DNA of 64,000 nt from Bog-473 sp035534235 (GTDB lineage Bacteria > Actinomycetota > Acidimicrobiia > Acidimicrobiales > RAAP-2): positions 13,958 through 77,957 of the forward strand of contig DATLSH010000053.1 of the NCBI GenBank assembly GCA_035534235.1. The letters are read 5' to 3'. Both the position numbers and the translations under genes were made by a program. The notes below the pieces were generated by a model that searched no databases, was not told the DNA's origin, and saw only the letters and a list, made by a program, of their open reading frames with translations. The first letter of the stretch is position 1. Each line of letters starts with the position of its first letter. This document shows, piece by piece, positions 43,814-51,681 of this stretch.

Positions 43814-45463
43814 ATGGGCTCGACATTTGACCGGCGGACGTTGCTGGCGGGCGGGGCGGTGGCAGCGGCCGGCTTCGCCGGAGCGTCGGCGCTGGACTGG
43901 GGCAGCTTCGCCGGTGCGGCGGCGAGCGGATCGGGCCGCAACGGCATCTCCAAGGCGAAGCCCAAGCGGGGTGGCCACCTCATCATGGGTGTGGACGCCG
44001 AGGAGGTGGGCTTCGACCCCACCCAGGGCCACTTCGACGAGGTCGGCGTCATGTACGCCCGCACCGTCTTCGACCCCCTGACCATCGTCACCGCCAACGG
44101 GGGGTGGGCGCCCTACCTGGCCCAATCGGTGACCCCCAACGCCAATCTCACTTCCTGGACGATCACCCTGCGGCCCAACGTCCTCTTCCACGACGGGACG
44201 CCCTGCAACGGAGCCGCTCTGCTCACCAACATGCAGGCGCAGGCCAAGTCCCTGCTGGTCGGCATCGTGCTGACGCCGATCCTGGTTTCCATGTCCCAGA
44301 CCGGACCGCTGGCCGTCACCCTCAATTTCAAGACGCCCTGGGCGCCCTTCCCCTACTGGCTGGCCGGGAGCATCGGCGGGCAGATCGCCTACGTGGCGGC
44401 CCCGTCCATGCTGGCCAACAAGAACGGCACCTCTCACCCGGTGGGCACGGGACCATTCGTCTTCAGCGAATGGGTCCCCAACTCCCACTTCACCGCCACC
44501 GCCAATCCCCACTACTGGCGGCCGGGCCTCCCGTATCTCAATCAGATCACCTTCAAGCCCATCCCCGACGAGAATGCGCGGGCCGAGGCGCTCAAGACCA
44601 AGACGATCCATCTCATGCACACCGATACACCCCAGGTGTTCGCGCAGTTCAGGGGTGACCGATCTTTCTCCTACATCGACGACAGCAACCCGGTCGGCGA
44701 GCCGGACATGAGCTTCGTGATGTTGAACTGCCAGGCACCCCCATTCAACAACCCCGCGGTCAGGCGGGCTGCCGCCATGGCCATCGACCGCAAGCAGTAC
44801 ACCAAGGTGGTGGACATCAACCAGGAGAAGGTGGCCAACGGCCTCTTCGCCCCCGGCACGCCGAACTACTCGAACACCGCGTACCCCAAGTTCAACCAGG
44901 GTGCGGCCAAGCACCTGGTGGCGCAGGTGGCCAGGAGCACCGGTGCGCCGGTCGCCTTCACCCTGGGTGGCACCACCGGTCCGGGGTCCATCCGCCAGCA
45001 GGAATATCTGCAGCAGGCGTTCCAAGCCGTCGGCTTCAAGGTGACCAATCAGACCGTGCTGCAGAACGACATCATCAACACCGCCCTGGCCGGCAAGTAC
45101 CAGGCTCTGGCCTGGCGCCAGTTCGTCAACGTCGACCCTGACCTCAACTACGTCTTCTGGAGCACGACGACCGTCAGCTCGGGCATTCCACTGAACTTCG
45201 CCCGCAACAGCGACCCCAAAATTGAGGCCGCCCTGCAACTCGGACGTACCAGTACCAACCGGTCGGTACGCCGGAAGGCCTACCAGACGGTCAACCAGCG
45301 CATGGGCATCGACCTCCCCTACCTGTGGCTCGACCAGGGCGTGTGGTCATTCATCGGCCTGCCCAACGTGCAGAATTTCAACAATCCGACCACTCCCGGC
45401 GGCGGTGCAGCACTTGGGCAGATCGGCGGCTCAATCTGGCCGACCCAGATCTGGCTCAGTTGA
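43814..45463 (+). CDS. Tat-exported family 5 extracellular solute-binding protein (oligopeptide type)
   Basis: A 549-residue ABC-transporter binding protein. The N-terminus has twin arginines (R7, R8 in FDRRTLL) and an Ala/Gly hydrophobic stretch, so export by the Tat route is likely; there is no lipobox Cys. The mature part shows SBP_bac_5 features: RGGHLIMGVD, FDPLTIV, LTSWTITLRPNVLFHDGTP (the classic 'F.DG.P' motif), GTGPFVFSEW, and RRAAAMAIDRK. No permease or ATPase genes adjoin it, so it either serves a remote transporter or acts as a sensor partner: it is followed after 11 bases by an MtrA/MtrB-like pair. ATG with GGGGAGG five bases upstream. Confidence 0.85.
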   Translation: MGSTFDRRTLLAGGAVAAAGFAGASALDWGSFAGAAASGSGRNGISKAKPKRGGHLIMGVDAEEVGFDPTQGHFDEVGVMYARTVFDPLTIVTANGGWAPYLAQSVTPNANLTSWTITLRPNVLFHDGTPCNGAALLTNMQAQAKSLLVGIVLTPILVSMSQTGPLAVTLNFKTPWAPFPYWLAGSIGGQIAYVAAPSMLANKNGTSHPVGTGPFVFSEWVPNSHFTATANPHYWRPGLPYLNQITFKPIPDENARAEALKTKTIHLMHTDTPQVFAQFRGDRSFSYIDDSNPVGEPDMSFVMLNCQAPPFNNPAVRRAAAMAIDRKQYTKVVDINQEKVANGLFAPGTPNYSNTAYPKFNQGAAKHLVAQVARSTGAPVAFTLGGTTGPGSIRQQEYLQQAFQAVGFKVTNQTVLQNDIINTALAGKYQALAWRQFVNVDPDLNYVFWSTTTVSSGIPLNFARNSDPKIEAALQLGRTSTNRSVRRKAYQTVNQRMGIDLPYLWLDQGVWSFIGLPNVQNFNNPTTPGGGAALGQIGGSIWPTQIWLS

Positions 45464-45474
45464 GCTGACTCTGC

Positions 45475-46158
45475 GTGAGCGGGCGCATTCTGGTCGTCGA
45501 GGACGACGAACGGATCCGTTCGTCAATGCGGTTGGCACTCGAGGGAGAGGGGTACGAGGTCAAGGACGCCGCCAGCGGAGAGGAGGGGCTCAGTCTTTTC
45601 ACCGAGGCCCCGACCGACGTCGCCCTGATCGACCTCATGCTCCCGGGCATGGACGGCTTCGAGTGCTGCCGTGCGCTGCGGCGCCAGAGCGCAGTCCCCA
45701 TCATCATCGTCACGGCTCGGGCCGACACCCACGATGTGGTGGCCGGTCTCGAAGCCGGCGCGGACGACTACGTGACCAAGCCGTTCGTGGCCAAGGAGCT
45801 GGCGGCCCGCATTCGTGCGCTCCTTCGACGGGCCCGACCTCCCGAGGAGGACCCCGGAGCGCTGGTCTTCGGTGACCTCCAGCTCCTGCCTGAGCAGGGC
45901 GTGTTGCGCCAGGTCGACGGCGACGAGGTGCATTGCACCCGCACCGAGTTCCGCCTCCTGTGCGAGCTGGCCGCCAGCCCCAACAAGGTTCTCAGCCGGG
46001 AACAGTTGCTGGACCGGGTCTGGGGCTACGACTACTTCGGCGATGGCCGACTGGTGGACGTCCACATACGGCGCCTGCGCACCAAGGTCGAGTCCGACCC
46101 GGCAGCGCCACGGCACATACTCACCGTGAGGGGCATGGGCTACAAGTTGGTGCCGTGA
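45475..46158 (+). CDS. mtrA: OmpR-family response regulator, MtrA-like
   Basis: A 227-residue regulator: receiver domain with phospho-acceptor D53 (LIDLMLPG), T80 and K102, and a C-terminal winged-helix DNA-binding domain (about 130-227) with the OmpR-type LSREQLLDRVWGY and VDVHIRRLRTKVE. The MtrA assignment rests on the gene order regulator-kinase-GerMN lipoprotein, which matches mtrA-mtrB-lpqB of Actinobacteria, where the system controls cell wall and division genes. GTG start. It follows the binding-protein gene by 11 bases. Confidence 0.82.
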   Translation: MSGRILVVEDDERIRSSMRLALEGEGYEVKDAASGEEGLSLFTEAPTDVALIDLMLPGMDGFECCRALRRQSAVPIIIVTARADTHDVVAGLEAGADDYVTKPFVAKELAARIRALLRRARPPEEDPGALVFGDLQLLPEQGVLRQVDGDEVHCTRTEFRLLCELAASPNKVLSREQLLDRVWGYDYFGDGRLVDVHIRRLRTKVESDPAAPRHILTVRGMGYKLVP

Positions 46159-46159
46159 A

Positions 46160-47587
46160 GTGAAGCTGGGCATTGGAGCACGCATCACCGCCATCTTCGG
46201 GCTCGGGGCGCTGCTCCTCTCGATCTCCATGGGGGGCCTGTCGTACTTCACCACCCGCCACTTCCTGTTGGCCGAGCGCGAGTCCGCCGCCCTGCATCAG
46301 GCATTCGCCAACGCCACGCTGGTGCGAAGCGCACTCGCTTCGGGCACCACGGCCTATGCCGATCTCCTGGCCACCCTTGACGTCGGCTCCAACTCCCACT
46401 CCGTCCTCATCCACAAGTCCAAGGCATACGCATCCTCCCTTTCCCTCAATGCCTCTTCCATCCCCACCCGCTTGCGCGCCGAGGTTCTCGCCGGAACGGC
46501 TGCCACCCAGACCTACCGCACCGGTACCCAGAGCCAGCCACAGATCATTGTGGGGGTACCCATCCCCTCGGTACGAGCCTCCTACTTCGAGGTGTTCACC
46601 CTGTCCGACCTCGACCACACCCTGCGGGTGCTGGGCCTCACGCTTTTCGGCGCCGGGGTGCTCACCACGTTGCTCGGAACAGCCTTGGGTCGCATCGCCA
46701 GTGACCGCTCCTTGCGCCCGCTGGCCGGGGTGTCCCGGGCCGCGGTGGCCATCGCCGGGGGCCAACTCGACACGCGGCTCAATGCCGCTGACCCGGACCC
46801 CGACCTGGCGGGGCTCACCACCTCCTTCAACGCCATGGTCGACCAGCTGCAGGTCCGGATTGAGCGTGAGACCCGCTTCAATTCCGATGTCAGCCATGAG
46901 CTGCGCTCCCCCTTGACCACTCTGTCCGCCTCACTCGAGGTGCTGGAGGCGGAGTGGGACAACCTGTCGCCACGGGGCCGGCGAGCCCTGCAGCTGCTGG
47001 GCGATGATCTGCGGCGCTTTCAGAGAATGGTGGGTGACCTGCTCGAGATGTCCCGGGCCGACGCCGGCTCCATGGACGTGTTCCTTGAAGAGGTCAACGT
47101 CTCCGAGCTCGTCCAGCGGGCGGCCGAGGCCGGACTGCGCGTCCTCAAGCAGCAGGCTCCCGCCCCCGAGGTGCACATCGGGGGCGAGGTGCGCGCCCTT
47201 CACGTAGGAGTAGACAAGCGGCGCTTCGAACGTGTCATGGCCAATCTCATTGAGAACGCGACCGTCTATGGAGGCGGCGTCACCGCCATTTCGGTGCATG
47301 GCTCCTCCGGCGCTTCCGACACGCCATCCGAGGTCGAGATCGCCGTCGAGGATGCCGGACCCGGCATCGATCCCGTCGAGCGCTCGAAGGTGTTCGATCG
47401 CTTCTACCGGGGCTCGGCATCGGGCCGGCGGGGCACCGGCACCGGTACCGGGCTGGGACTGGCCCTGGTGGCCGAGCACATGCGCCTCATGGGCGGTCGA
47501 GCCTGGGTGGAGGCGTCCCCCTCCGGTGGGGCCCGCTTCGTGTTGTCGCTGCCCGTGCTGGCGAGCGTCGAGGATCCCGAAAGGTGA
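46160..47587 (+). CDS. mtrB: Sensor histidine kinase, MtrB-like
   Basis: A 475-residue membrane kinase: membrane segments at about 9-30 and 155-178 flank an extracellular sensor of about 125 residues, followed by a HAMP domain, HisKA with phospho-acceptor H246 (SDVSHELRSPL), and an HATPase domain with the N box (NLIENATVYGG), DAGPGI and GTGLGLALV. The sensor part gives no ligand clue. GTG start one base after the mtrA-like stop, and a GTGA overlap with the lipoprotein gene. Confidence 0.85.
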   Translation: MKLGIGARITAIFGLGALLLSISMGGLSYFTTRHFLLAERESAALHQAFANATLVRSALASGTTAYADLLATLDVGSNSHSVLIHKSKAYASSLSLNASSIPTRLRAEVLAGTAATQTYRTGTQSQPQIIVGVPIPSVRASYFEVFTLSDLDHTLRVLGLTLFGAGVLTTLLGTALGRIASDRSLRPLAGVSRAAVAIAGGQLDTRLNAADPDPDLAGLTTSFNAMVDQLQVRIERETRFNSDVSHELRSPLTTLSASLEVLEAEWDNLSPRGRRALQLLGDDLRRFQRMVGDLLEMSRADAGSMDVFLEEVNVSELVQRAAEAGLRVLKQQAPAPEVHIGGEVRALHVGVDKRRFERVMANLIENATVYGGGVTAISVHGSSGASDTPSEVEIAVEDAGPGIDPVERSKVFDRFYRGSASGRRGTGTGTGLGLALVAEHMRLMGGRAWVEASPSGGARFVLSLPVLASVEDPER

Positions 47588-48180
47588 TCCGCCGAACCGG
47601 CTTCCTCACCCGGGCCGTGGTGGTCCTTCTGCCCTTGGTGGCGACCGGGTGCGCCGTCCCCACCCAGCAGGGCCCGAGCGCCATCCCACGAAGCCACGTC
47701 CCCTTCGGCCTGTTGAATCCCCAATCGCCCGCCACCACCACCACGCAGCCAAACCTGTCCTCGCTCGTGCCGGTGAAGATCTTCCTCCTGTCCCCGAGCC
47801 AGAAGCTGCTGCCCGTCAATCGGGTGGTTCTTTCCCCGGCACCGTTGACGTCAGTGCTCAACTCGCTGCTGGCCGGTCCGACCAGCTCGGAATCGAGCAA
47901 CGGGACCACCACGGCCATCCCCAACAACGTGACGGTGCACTCGGCCGTCACCCAGGGTGCCGTCGTCACGGTCAACTTCAACGCCGCCTTCGGGCAGATC
48001 ACCGGTGCCTCGACCGAGCTCGCCGTGGCCCAGGTCGTGGCCACCATTGCGGCCCAGAACGGGCCGAACACCGGGGTCAGCTTCGAAATCGACGGGCAGC
48101 CGACGAACGTCCCTGTCGCCAGCGGCGCCCAGGTCCCGGGGCCGGTCTACGTCTTGCAGTTCGTGGTGACGCCGACCTAA
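47584..48180 (+). CDS. GerMN-domain lipoprotein, short LpqB-like
   Basis: A 198-residue lipoprotein with signal peptide and lipobox LVATGC (lipidated C23), a Pro/Thr-rich linker, and a GerMN domain (about 55-195: LFLS-like KIFLLSPSQKLLPVNRVV, LNSLLAGPTSSE, VVTVNFNAAFGQI). In mycobacteria the corresponding LpqB has about 580 residues, with a beta-propeller after GerMN that is thought to modulate MtrB. Here only the GerMN part is present. GTG start overlapping mtrB. Its TAA shares two bases with the stop codon of the convergent rsfS. Confidence 0.78.
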   Translation: MIRRTGFLTRAVVVLLPLVATGCAVPTQQGPSAIPRSHVPFGLLNPQSPATTTTQPNLSSLVPVKIFLLSPSQKLLPVNRVVLSPAPLTSVLNSLLAGPTSSESSNGTTTAIPNNVTVHSAVTQGAVVTVNFNAAFGQITGASTELAVAQVVATIAAQNGPNTGVSFEIDGQPTNVPVASGAQVPGPVYVLQFVVTPT

Positions 48181-48548
48181 CCGGCGCTCTCGACGGCGCC
48201 TCTCCAGGGCACCCTCGGTGCACCGGACCACAGATGCTCAAGGTCGTAGTAGTCGCGGGTCTCCTGCAGGAAGACGTGGGCGATGAAGTCGCCGTAGTCC
48301 ATGAGCACCCAGGTGGCGTCCTGGAGACCTTCGATGCGCACGGGCGCATGGCCGTGCGCCACCTTGACCCCAAGCTCAATCTCCTCGACCAGGGTCCGCA
48401 CGTGGCGCGTGTTGGGCGCGCTGGTGATCACGAATGCATCAACCACCCCGAAGAGCTCGGTCATGGCCAGCACCACGGTGTCGTTCCCCAACTTGGCATC
48501 TGCCGACTCCGCCGCGGTCGCCGCGGCCGGCGGGATGTGGACGTGCAC
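48177..48548 (-). CDS. rsfS: Ribosomal silencing factor RsfS
   Basis: RsfS (Iojap/YbeB family) binds L14 and blocks subunit joining in starvation. The 123-residue protein has the family core VVDAFVITSAPNTRHVRTLVEEIE, DYGDFIAHVFLQETRDYYDLEHLW. The start is taken as GTG at 48548; frame upstream of it is shadow of the small membrane-protein gene. It follows nadD and that small gene, the usual nadD-rsfS neighbourhood. Confidence 0.9.
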   Translation of the reverse strand: MHVHIPPAAATAAESADAKLGNDTVVLAMTELFGVVDAFVITSAPNTRHVRTLVEEIELGVKVAHGHAPVRIEGLQDATWVLMDYGDFIAHVFLQETRDYYDLEHLWSGAPRVPWRGAVESAG

Positions 48549-48562
48549 GTCCAACCCTGGGC

Positions 48563-48763
48563 TCAATGGAGCACGCCCAGGGTCAGTACCGTCAGGCCGA
48601 AGGCGCCACCGAGGATGGAGCAACCCAGCACCGTCCACCGGTCCCGGTCCCGGCGGGCCAACTTCTGCTGAAGCCGGCGCTCCACCCGCCGCTGGGTGCT
48701 GGTCGCAGGGGCCAGCAGAAGTACCTCAGGCAACTCGGTGACCCTGGCCGGCAATGCGCTCAT
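48563..48763 (-). CDS. Small single-pass membrane protein
   Basis: A 66-residue protein starting MSALPARVTELPEV in an ATGA overlap with the nadD stop and ending 14 bases before rsfS. Residues 22-42 are highly charged (RRVERRLQQKLARRDRDR) and 43-65 form one hydrophobic helix, giving an N-in topology by the positive-inside rule. It occupies the spot where LytR-type or small hypothetical genes sit in relatives. No function can be assigned. Translational coupling to nadD supports it as a real gene. Confidence 0.6.
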   Translation of the reverse strand: MSALPARVTELPEVLLLAPATSTQRRVERRLQQKLARRDRDRWTVLGCSILGGAFGLTVLTLGVLH

Positions 48764-49386
48764 CTGTCCACAGCGTACAGATTGCGCTGCCGAATGCAAT
48801 GGACCACCCCTGCGGGGACCAGATGCCCGATCGGTCCACCGCGGACCAGCACCTGGCGCACCCCTGAGCTGGACACATCGACCTGGGGGCCCTCCACCCA
48901 TTCCACCCGCCACCCTTCCGGCCCTGCCGGGTCCGGGCCCCCAACTCCGGGACGTGAAACCACGGCCAGGGTCACCAACCGCTTCAGATCCTGCGCCCTC
49001 TCCCACGACTCCAGCTCGGTCACCAGGTCGGCGCCCACGACGAGGAAGAGCTCGGGCCTTGCTCGACCCGACTTGCCGGCGCGCTCCGTGATCTCCTCGG
49101 CGGTCTCCACCGAGTAGCTCGGGCCACCCCGGTCGATCTCCATGCGGCAGGCCTCCGTTCCCGGAAGGACCTCAGCCAGGGCCCGGGTCAGGGCGAACCG
49201 GTCCTCGGCTGCCGTAATGCGGCGCGTGGGCGACTTCTGCCACGGGTCATTGGAGACCACCAGAAGGAGGCGATCGAGCGCCAACGCGCCCTGGACGGCG
49301 CGTGCTGCGGCGACATGACCGACATGGGGTGGGTCGAACGTCCCCCCGAGGATCCCGATCCGCTCGGCTGGTTCAGGTTCCGGCAA
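48760..49386 (-). CDS. nadD: Nicotinate-nucleotide adenylyltransferase
   Basis: NadD adenylates nicotinate mononucleotide in NAD synthesis. The 208-residue protein has GILGGTFDPPHVGH (nucleotide-binding HxGH), VSNDPWQKSP, ADLVTELESWERAQDL, and the late ISSTxxR-type motif as VSSSGVRQ. Start TTG at 49386, inside the LLM oxidoreductase 3' end (14-base overlap). Confidence 0.93.
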   Translation of the reverse strand: MPEPEPAERIGILGGTFDPPHVGHVAAARAVQGALALDRLLLVVSNDPWQKSPTRRITAAEDRFALTRALAEVLPGTEACRMEIDRGGPSYSVETAEEITERAGKSGRARPELFLVVGADLVTELESWERAQDLKRLVTLAVVSRPGVGGPDPAGPEGWRVEWVEGPQVDVSSSGVRQVLVRGGPIGHLVPAGVVHCIRQRNLYAVDR

Positions 49387-50302
49387 GTTCGGCTATCACC
49401 GGCCCCAGCGCTTCCATTTCCGCCTCGTGCACGACGATGTAGCTGAAACCCAACTCCTCGCGGCGCTTGCGGAGAGTCTCGACGATCTCTCCCACCGTCC
49501 CCACCAGCGCGATCGGCGCGGCCCGCAACTGGTCAGGGGTGAGGCCGAAGGCGGGGGCCATGCTCTCAATGAGCTCGGCTGCGTTGGGGACCACCTGCAC
49601 CGCGGCCGTCCAGCACTGGAACTCAAGATCGCCTGCCCGGTCCCCGGCGGCGTCCCTGGCCCACCGCACCCGCTCCGTGTACTTCTCGACCACACTTTCG
49701 GCCGCCACTTCGGGTCCGACCACGCCGGCAGCCAGGCTCGGCACGATGCTCACGGTTTCGGCACATCGACCGGCCAGCGTCAGGATCCGCTTGCTCCCGC
49801 CACCGATCACCAACGGCGGTCCCCCGGGGGTCACCGGGATGGGTGTGCCGAGCGCCTCGGTCACCTGGTAGTACTCGCCGTTCAGCGTGGCCTTTCCGGT
49901 GGTCCACATGGCGCGCATGATTTCGATGCTCTCGGCCAACTTGGCGATACGGACGGACGGCGGCTCCATCGGGATACCCGACTGCGTGTAGTCGGTCGTC
50001 ATCCAACCGGCTCCCATGCCGAGCTCGAAGCGGCCACCGGTGACCACGTCGAGTGTGGCGGCTTCCTTGGCCAGCACCACCGGATGGCGGAAGTCGTTGT
50101 CGAGGACCAAGGTGCCAACCCGGAGAGTGGTCGTCGCCTCGGCGGCCACTACCAAGGCGATCATGGGTGCCCACTGATCATCGAGGTGATCGGGAATGTA
50201 GAGCGTGGAGTAACCCAGATCCTCGATCTTCCGGGCCATTGCCCTCCATGCATCGGGGGATGCGGCATGTGACAGTTGAACGGCAAATCGGAAAGGCGCC
50301 AT
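49373..50302 (-). CDS. LLM-class (luciferase-like) flavin or F420-dependent oxidoreductase
   Basis: A 309-residue TIM-barrel oxidoreductase of the luciferase-like family: FRFAVQLSHAASP, DLGYSTLYIPDHL, LVLDNDFRHPVVLAKEAATLDVVTGGRFELGMGAGW and PPLVIGGGSKRIL. The TIGR03621-like length suggests an F420-using enzyme, but the substrate is unknown. ATG at 50302 faces aroG across 32 bases; TAGGAT eight bases before the ATG could be a -10 for a nearly leaderless transcript. The frame continues upstream as an aroG shadow. Confidence 0.8.
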   Translation of the reverse strand: MAPFRFAVQLSHAASPDAWRAMARKIEDLGYSTLYIPDHLDDQWAPMIALVVAAEATTTLRVGTLVLDNDFRHPVVLAKEAATLDVVTGGRFELGMGAGWMTTDYTQSGIPMEPPSVRIAKLAESIEIMRAMWTTGKATLNGEYYQVTEALGTPIPVTPGGPPLVIGGGSKRILTLAGRCAETVSIVPSLAAGVVGPEVAAESVVEKYTERVRWARDAAGDRAGDLEFQCWTAAVQVVPNAAELIESMAPAFGLTPDQLRAAPIALVGTVGEIVETLRKRREELGFSYIVVHEAEMEALGPVIAELAGT

Positions 50303-50334
50303 GGGGGCCGATCCTACGGCGTTAACCTGTTGCG

Positions 50335-51681
50335 GTGACGAGCACTTCGTGGAGCGCCGCGTCATGGCGCCAGTTTCCCGCCGCTCAGCAGCCTCTGTGG
50401 CCCGACGCCGATGCCCTGAAGAAGGCGGAGGCCAGACTGGCCACCGTTCCCCCACTGGTATTCGCCGGTGAGGCCCGGCGCTTGACCTCACAGTTGGCCG
50501 ACGTGGCAAACGGCCAGGCATTCCTCCTCCAAGCCGGGGACTGCGCGGAGTCCTTCGCCGACTTCACCGCTGACTCCATCCGCGACAAGCTCAAGATCAT
50601 CCTGCAGATGGCGGTCGCTCTCACGTACGCGGCCGGGGTACCCGTCGTCAAGGTGGGTCGGATCGCCGGCCAGTTCGCCAAGCCCCGGTCGTCGGACACG
50701 GAGCGGATCGGCGAGGTCGAACTCGAATCGTTCCGCGGCCACATGGTCAACGATGAGGCGTTCGAACTCGAGGCGCGGCGCCCGGATCCCGAACGCATGG
50801 TGGCTGCCTACCAGCAGTCGGCTTCGACCCTCAACCTCTTGCGCGCCTTCACCAAGGGTGGGTTCGCGGACCTCTCGCAGGTCCATCTGTGGAATCAACA
50901 ATTCGTGGCCTCCTCGACCGAAGGGCAGCGCTACGAACGGATCGCTTCGGAGATCGACCGAGCACTGCGCTTCATGGCTGCGTGCGGGATCGACCTCGGC
51001 GCCGAAGAGGGACTACGCCAGGTGGACTTCTGGACCAGCCATGAAGCACTGATCTTGCCCTACGAGGAGTGCCTCACCCGCAAGGACTCGTTGACCGGCG
51101 ACTGGTATGACTGCTCGGCCCACATGGTGTGGATCGGCGACCGCACCCGCCAGCTGGACGGGGCACACGTCGAGTTCGTCTCCGGAGTGCATAACCCGGT
51201 CGGGTGCAAGGTGGGCCCGACCTGCACCCCGTCTGAAGTGGTCGCCCTTTGCGCGCGCCTCAATCCCGATCGGCTCCCTGGCCGCCTCAGCCTGATCACC
51301 AGGTTCGGAGCAGACCGGATCGACGAGCTCCTCCCCCCGGTCCTGCGCGCCGTCGAGGCGGAGGGCCATCCTGTCGTCTGGGCCTGTGACCCCATGCACG
51401 GCAACACGTTCACCAGCGACAGTGGCCGCAAGACACGACGCTTCGACGACATCCTGGCGGAGCTCCGTTCCTTCTTCAATGTGCACCGTGACGAGGGCAC
51501 CTGGCCCGGAGGCGTGCACGTCGAGCTCACCGGTGACGATGTCACAGAGTGCCTCGGCGGCGCCGAGGAGATCTTCGAGGGCGACCTCGACGCCCGCTAT
51601 ACGACCGCGTGCGACCCCCGCCTCAACGCCCGACAGGCTTTGGACCTCGCATTCCGCGTGGCCGAATTCCTGCGCAGTTGA
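50335..51681 (+). CDS. aroG: 3-deoxy-7-phosphoheptulonate synthase, class II
   Basis: First enzyme of the shikimate pathway, condensing PEP and erythrose 4-phosphate. The 448-residue protein is the plant/actinobacterial class II type: LLQAGDCAESF, KVGRIAGQFAKPRS, HMVWIGDRTRQLDGAHVEF, NPVGCKVGP, CDPMHGNT and a C-terminal ECLGGAEEI. GTG start; the 32-base divergent spacer from the LLM gene must contain its promoter. It overlaps the secreted repeat gene by TTGA. Confidence 0.94.
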   Translation: MTSTSWSAASWRQFPAAQQPLWPDADALKKAEARLATVPPLVFAGEARRLTSQLADVANGQAFLLQAGDCAESFADFTADSIRDKLKIILQMAVALTYAAGVPVVKVGRIAGQFAKPRSSDTERIGEVELESFRGHMVNDEAFELEARRPDPERMVAAYQQSASTLNLLRAFTKGGFADLSQVHLWNQQFVASSTEGQRYERIASEIDRALRFMAACGIDLGAEEGLRQVDFWTSHEALILPYEECLTRKDSLTGDWYDCSAHMVWIGDRTRQLDGAHVEFVSGVHNPVGCKVGPTCTPSEVVALCARLNPDRLPGRLSLITRFGADRIDELLPPVLRAVEAEGHPVVWACDPMHGNTFTSDSGRKTRRFDDILAELRSFFNVHRDEGTWPGGVHVELTGDDVTECLGGAEEIFEGDLDARYTTACDPRLNARQALDLAFRVAEFLRS

